Source: Trileptium ribeirensis (taxonomy: Eukaryota; Nematoda; Enoplea; Enoplida; Thoracostomopsidae). Taken from it: a DNA stretch of 64,000 bases. A model generated the notes under the pieces. The model did no database searches, was not told where the DNA came from, and was given only the letters and a program-made list of their open reading frames with translations. Below are positions 60,849 to 64,000 of the stretch, in pieces. The translations under genes and the position numbers were made by a program. The stretch covers positions 124,001 to 188,000 of the forward strand of contig JASANE010000493.1 of NCBI GenBank assembly GCA_030248225.1. Direction: 5' to 3'. Each line of letters starts with the position of its first letter. Position 1 is the first letter of the stretch.

Positions 60849-61070
60849 AACCTAGTTTCAAGCTATCCCTCTTACCAACTCTATTAAGATACTTTATGCA
60901 TTCTAGCAAACACCATGATGTGATTCGAAAATTATTTAATGCCTTAAGTGCAACTTGATTATGGCTAAAAATAGCGATACTTCTGTTCCAAGTTTCTTTT
61001 CTTCTAAAACTTCTGCGCATGTGCATATAGCAGTAACCTCTGGCTGAAAAACAGTGGCATATCAACCAAG
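60849..61070 (-). pseudogene. RNase H domain, N-terminal part
   Basis: The frame includes ETWNRSIAIFSHNQVALKAL followed by LECIKYLNRVGKRDSLKLG, matching the family's I-x-I-x-S-D-S-Q-A-A-L-K-A-L block and the helix before the G-H-x-G motif. The catalytic SDSQ aspartate has become SHNQ. A stop (TAG, probably from TGG) lies at the junction with the nested insertion. Confidence 0.82.
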
Positions 61071-61210
61071 TAGAATAAATAGTGATACCTTATTTGAAAT
61101 AAAGACACCCCCAACACAACTCCTTTCATTGCCCCTGTTGATCGCCGATCCAGGTGTGTAACATACCATTTCAGTACTTTAAACACAGTTAAAGCTAATG
61201 TGCTCATAAA

Positions 61211-61772
61211 ACGAGAATTTGTTATTCCTTGTTGCTACAACACTATCTGAAGGCATGCTCAGAAGGGGACCATATTTGACAGCTTCTTCCGCTATCGTCG
61301 GTTGCCCACGTCCTTTAATTACATAAACACTCCAGAGACCGATACATTTGAGTCTGTGGTATTCCTTCAGCGCCAATTCTTTAGCCAATACATGGGTATG
61401 ATATTTAACATAGCTTGAATTCCATCAAGCGGAATCGTTCTAAAAGCACCCGTAATCATACAACAAGCTAATCTTTGAACCGCAATAATCTCGCAACAAA
61501 ACGAAAATTGGTTATTACTTGCTGCTGCAACACTATCTGAAGGCATGCTCAGGAGGGAACCATATTTGACAGCTTCTTCCGCTATCGTCGGTTGCCCACG
61601 TCCTTTAATTACATAAACACTCCAGAGACCGATACATTTGAGTCTGTGGTATTCCTTCAGCGCCAATTCTTTAGCCAATACATGGGTATGATATTTAACA
61701 TAGCTTGAATTCCATCAAGCGGAATCGTTCTAAAAGGACCCGTAAACATGCAACAACCTAATCTTTGAACCT
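61211..61772 (-). repeat. 290-bp tandem duplication inside the retrotransposon
   Basis: 61211-61500 and 61501-61772 are near-identical; CACTATCTGAAGGCATGCTC occurs at 61241 and 61531. Both copies encode MAKELALKEYHRLKCIGLWS in the minus direction. The period is not a multiple of three, so it disrupts the reading frame. Confidence 0.95.
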
Positions 61773-61974
61773 ATTTACGAAAGCCTGTATATGACACCAG
61801 ATGTAATCTGAGCCACCCGCACACCACGCCATACATCAGTGACGGCATAATCAGACTTATACAACAAATTTGTTATAGCTGGTTTCAACCCCCAGTTACA
61901 GCCTGCACATCATTTAAGTGAGAACAGAAGCATAATGGCTTTACTACACTTTTCCATCAAATTTGGCTTCCAGG

Positions 61975-62830
61975 TTAATTTGCTAATATTAGACCCAAAT
62001 ATTTAACTTCATTCGAAAGCGGCACAGCTGTATCACCAGCCATCAACCGCCTATACCCATTTATACTCATTTTCCTTGTGAAGATGACGCTATTATTTTT
62101 TGCTGCATTCACAGCTAGTCCTCTACTCTCACACCAATGAAATATCCTATTTAAGGCATTCTGGTGTCTATAACAAACAGCTTGTAGAGATGTTGAAGAA
62201 CCCATTACTGCCAAATCATCAAAGTACCCCACACATACATACAACCCTGTTACTGTAGATGATTTGCAAGAGTTTATCAACCACCAAGCTCCACAGGAGT
62301 AGAGATAGCACGCCTCCTTGCGGAAAAGCTCTGGAAGCTTTTACAGTACATCTAGACACCCCCAATTATTCAGCTGTTTCGTTAAAAATAATTCTGATAA
62401 CCAATACATGACAGACATTGCAATTGGTCATTTCTCTACACTGTCAATGATAAAAGAAACACACCCTAGTACAGTCGAAGGAACTAGATATGTAAAGAAA
62501 CACTGCAACTGAATATTTGCCAAGTTTCATTCGGCGTTCAATCCAAGATGCCGTAAACTGAAAAGCCGAAATGGTACTTCTGCCTGGTCTGTAGGCATGC
62601 TGATTTATATGTAGGGGAACTCCTCTAAAATTTCATCTCTTATATATATAACTGTTTAGAATCTTTTCCAATGATTTCAACAAAAACGACGAAAGGCTTA
62701 TCGGACGATACGACTTAGAGTCAGTATAGTCGTCTTTGCCTGGTTTCGGAATAAAAATCATTTTGCTTTATCTCCAAGGCTGAGGCATATGGCCTAGTCG
62801 GAGACCATCTATAAATAGTTGCCAAACTGA
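61975..62830 (-). pseudogene. Reverse transcriptase domain, fragments
   Basis: Frames in order contain FIDGLRLGHMPQPWR, IFIPKPGKDDYTDSKSYRPI, INQHAYRPGRSTISAFQF, FPQGGVLSLLLWSLVVDKLL and VGYFDDLAVMG. YFDD is the catalytic Y-x-D-D box, and PQGGVLS is the adjacent conserved block. A stop interrupts the region near 62644, and a frameshift separates PQGGVLS from YFDD. Confidence 0.92.
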
Positions 62831-63339
62831 CGATACTGACCTCGCTCGACGTCAATTTAAGGTATGCTGTAATGACAAGCGATCGTTAGAGCTTGTGCAA
62901 TTCGTGATCCGGAAATGGAATTAAATCACTGGTGAGACGTAACGGAAACTTAATTTCCTCATCCGTTCTACACGCGATAAAGATTGCCTGTATCATCACG
63001 GATAGACACACAAACAACCAGGCGCCTACCGATTCAAAAGTGGTTAAGAGGAAGCTGGAATACAATTGAACTGAAGATTATGAATTTTGTCCGACTAACT
63101 AATAAAAAGCCTATCTTCTACACTGCGGGGCTCCTGAGATTATGAATATGGTGTTTGATAGCGAATGTTACAGGCTGAAATATAGGTACACCTATTGCCG
63201 ATCGTGCCAACGAGCATCCACCGGAAGCGGCGGACTTTATGAAGAACCTCAAACCTCGGGAGACGGCGGTAAGGCACCCATGCAGATGCGTCATTTATCT
63301 AAAATTCTAAAACTGCTCTGATTCTAGCATAATTTAGCA

Positions 63340-63600
63340 ATGACTACACTTAAGATTGTTCAGCTAAATGCCCAGCATTCAAAACCGAGCTCGCAGAGTC
63401 AGCTAAAAATTAGATAGATGTAGGGAGTCGGCAAAAGATTTAATTCACGATCCGTATTGCATCATGAGGGGCCCGGCAGGCTTACCTAGAACTACAGCTA
63501 TTGTGTTGCACGCTATAGATGATACTGAGCAAGCTACACAAGCTGTTTTTGTATCAAACAATTTAACGGCAATTATCATATATAAATCATCTATGCAGTG
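63340..63600 (+). pseudogene. Non-LTR endonuclease 5' fragment (opposite strand)
   Basis: The first frame begins MTTLKIVQLNAQHSK, the typical start of the apurinic-type endonuclease ORF2 of R1/Jockey-like elements. A shifted frame further on reads GLPRTTAIVLHAIDD and AVFVSNNLTAIIIYKSS, matching the interior of the same domain. It points away from the RT fragment, so it is either an inverted piece of the same element or a second element. Confidence 0.6.
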
Positions 63601-64000
63601 AGGATTACACAGAGGTGAAAATAGAATGGCGTAACGGGGGCGCACGTTTTAATTATTCTTTACGTCCGCCTAAAGTCCACATGTCACAGAAAACTATAAC
63701 ACTAATGAATTATGCACAAACTAAGCTTAAAATGACCTCGCTGACCACTTTTTGTTTTTGTAGAAATTTTCGTCACCGAACATTTCGTTGTAGATCGAAA
63801 AAACTAGTCTCTGTTCACGAACATCAAATTTGTTAGAGAACTTAATTTTGTCCGATTTGAATTAACAAAGGTTTTGTCCGTGATCATTAATTGATAAATA
63901 TATATTAGGACCGTTTTCTTTATGGCGTCACAGTTACACTAAATGTATTCGAAAACACTAAATGTGTTTTATTTCATAGCTAAGGGATACTACTGAACTG
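63601..64000. other. Non-coding end of window
   Basis: Nothing recognised; the open frame at 63615-63836 has no domain similarity. Confidence 0.4.

Larger units (their letters stand above)
59568..62830 (-). mobile_element. Decayed non-LTR retrotransposon (RT and RNase H)
   Basis: In minus-strand order: reverse transcriptase fragments (62830-61975), the post-RT 'QRLACCMITGAFRTIP' region (about 61700-61200), and an RNase H domain (61070-60849 and 59696-59568). This domain order and the sequence style match the Jockey/R1/LOA group of LINE-like elements. Stops, frameshifts, a tandem duplication and a nested insertion show it is long dead. Confidence 0.85.

Noticed and set aside
1..64000. CRISPR array, bacterial operons or riboswitches.
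   Set aside because: Spliced animal genes and eukaryotic transposons dominate; no regular spacer-repeat pattern was seen.

Overview
The window looks like animal nuclear DNA, probably an invertebrate and perhaps an arthropod (low confidence). It is AT-rich and gene-poor, has small exons separated by introns of 1 to 7 kb, and is heavily loaded with transposon remnants. Almost none of the long open frames are genes. The real coding content sits in short spliced exons, which I found by reading conserved protein motifs and checking splice-site phase.

Two host genes are supported, both on the minus strand. The first is a SOCS5-type suppressor of cytokine signalling, with four exons between 57834 and 46955. 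It encodes the pre-SH2 segment, the SH2 domain and a SOCS box ending in a stop codon. Its 5' exons lie further right or were not recognised. The second is a NUDT19-type Nudix hydrolase (acyl-CoA diphosphatase family), with five phase-consistent exons between 30099 and 12891. It runs from the start codon through the Nudix box. Its C-terminal half was not found and may lie to the left of the window. I see nothing that links the two genes in function. They are tandem neighbours separated by about 17 kb of repeat-rich DNA.

Layout: 1-12.9 kb is non-coding, with a tRNA-derived SINE head, a TA microsatellite, an LTR-like segment, a TIR element at 8.7-10.1 kb and a long palindrome at 10.5-11.3 kb. 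12.9-30.1 kb is the NUDT19-like gene. Its introns hold a higher-order satellite (19.4-21 kb), a Tc1-like MITE, two more palindromes and a decayed transposase-like gene with a PWWP-like start (25.2-28.6 kb). 30.1-46.9 kb is intergenic and holds a complete hAT-type element with a perfect 8-bp target duplication and a truncated DUF4371-like transposase ORF (32488-34182). 46.9-57.8 kb is the SOCS gene; its 7.4-kb last intron holds an RTE-like endonuclease relic and two of the Tc1-like MITEs. 58-64 kb holds a decayed non-LTR retrotransposon on the minus strand. Its RNase H is split by a nested hAT-like insertion, and an endonuclease fragment of another element lies on the plus strand.

No intact novel system is visible. 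The most interesting items are the PWWP-like segment leading into a transposase-like pseudogene, the BC-box Cys-to-Ser change in the SOCS protein, the 297/348-bp higher-order satellite and the datable nested insertions.
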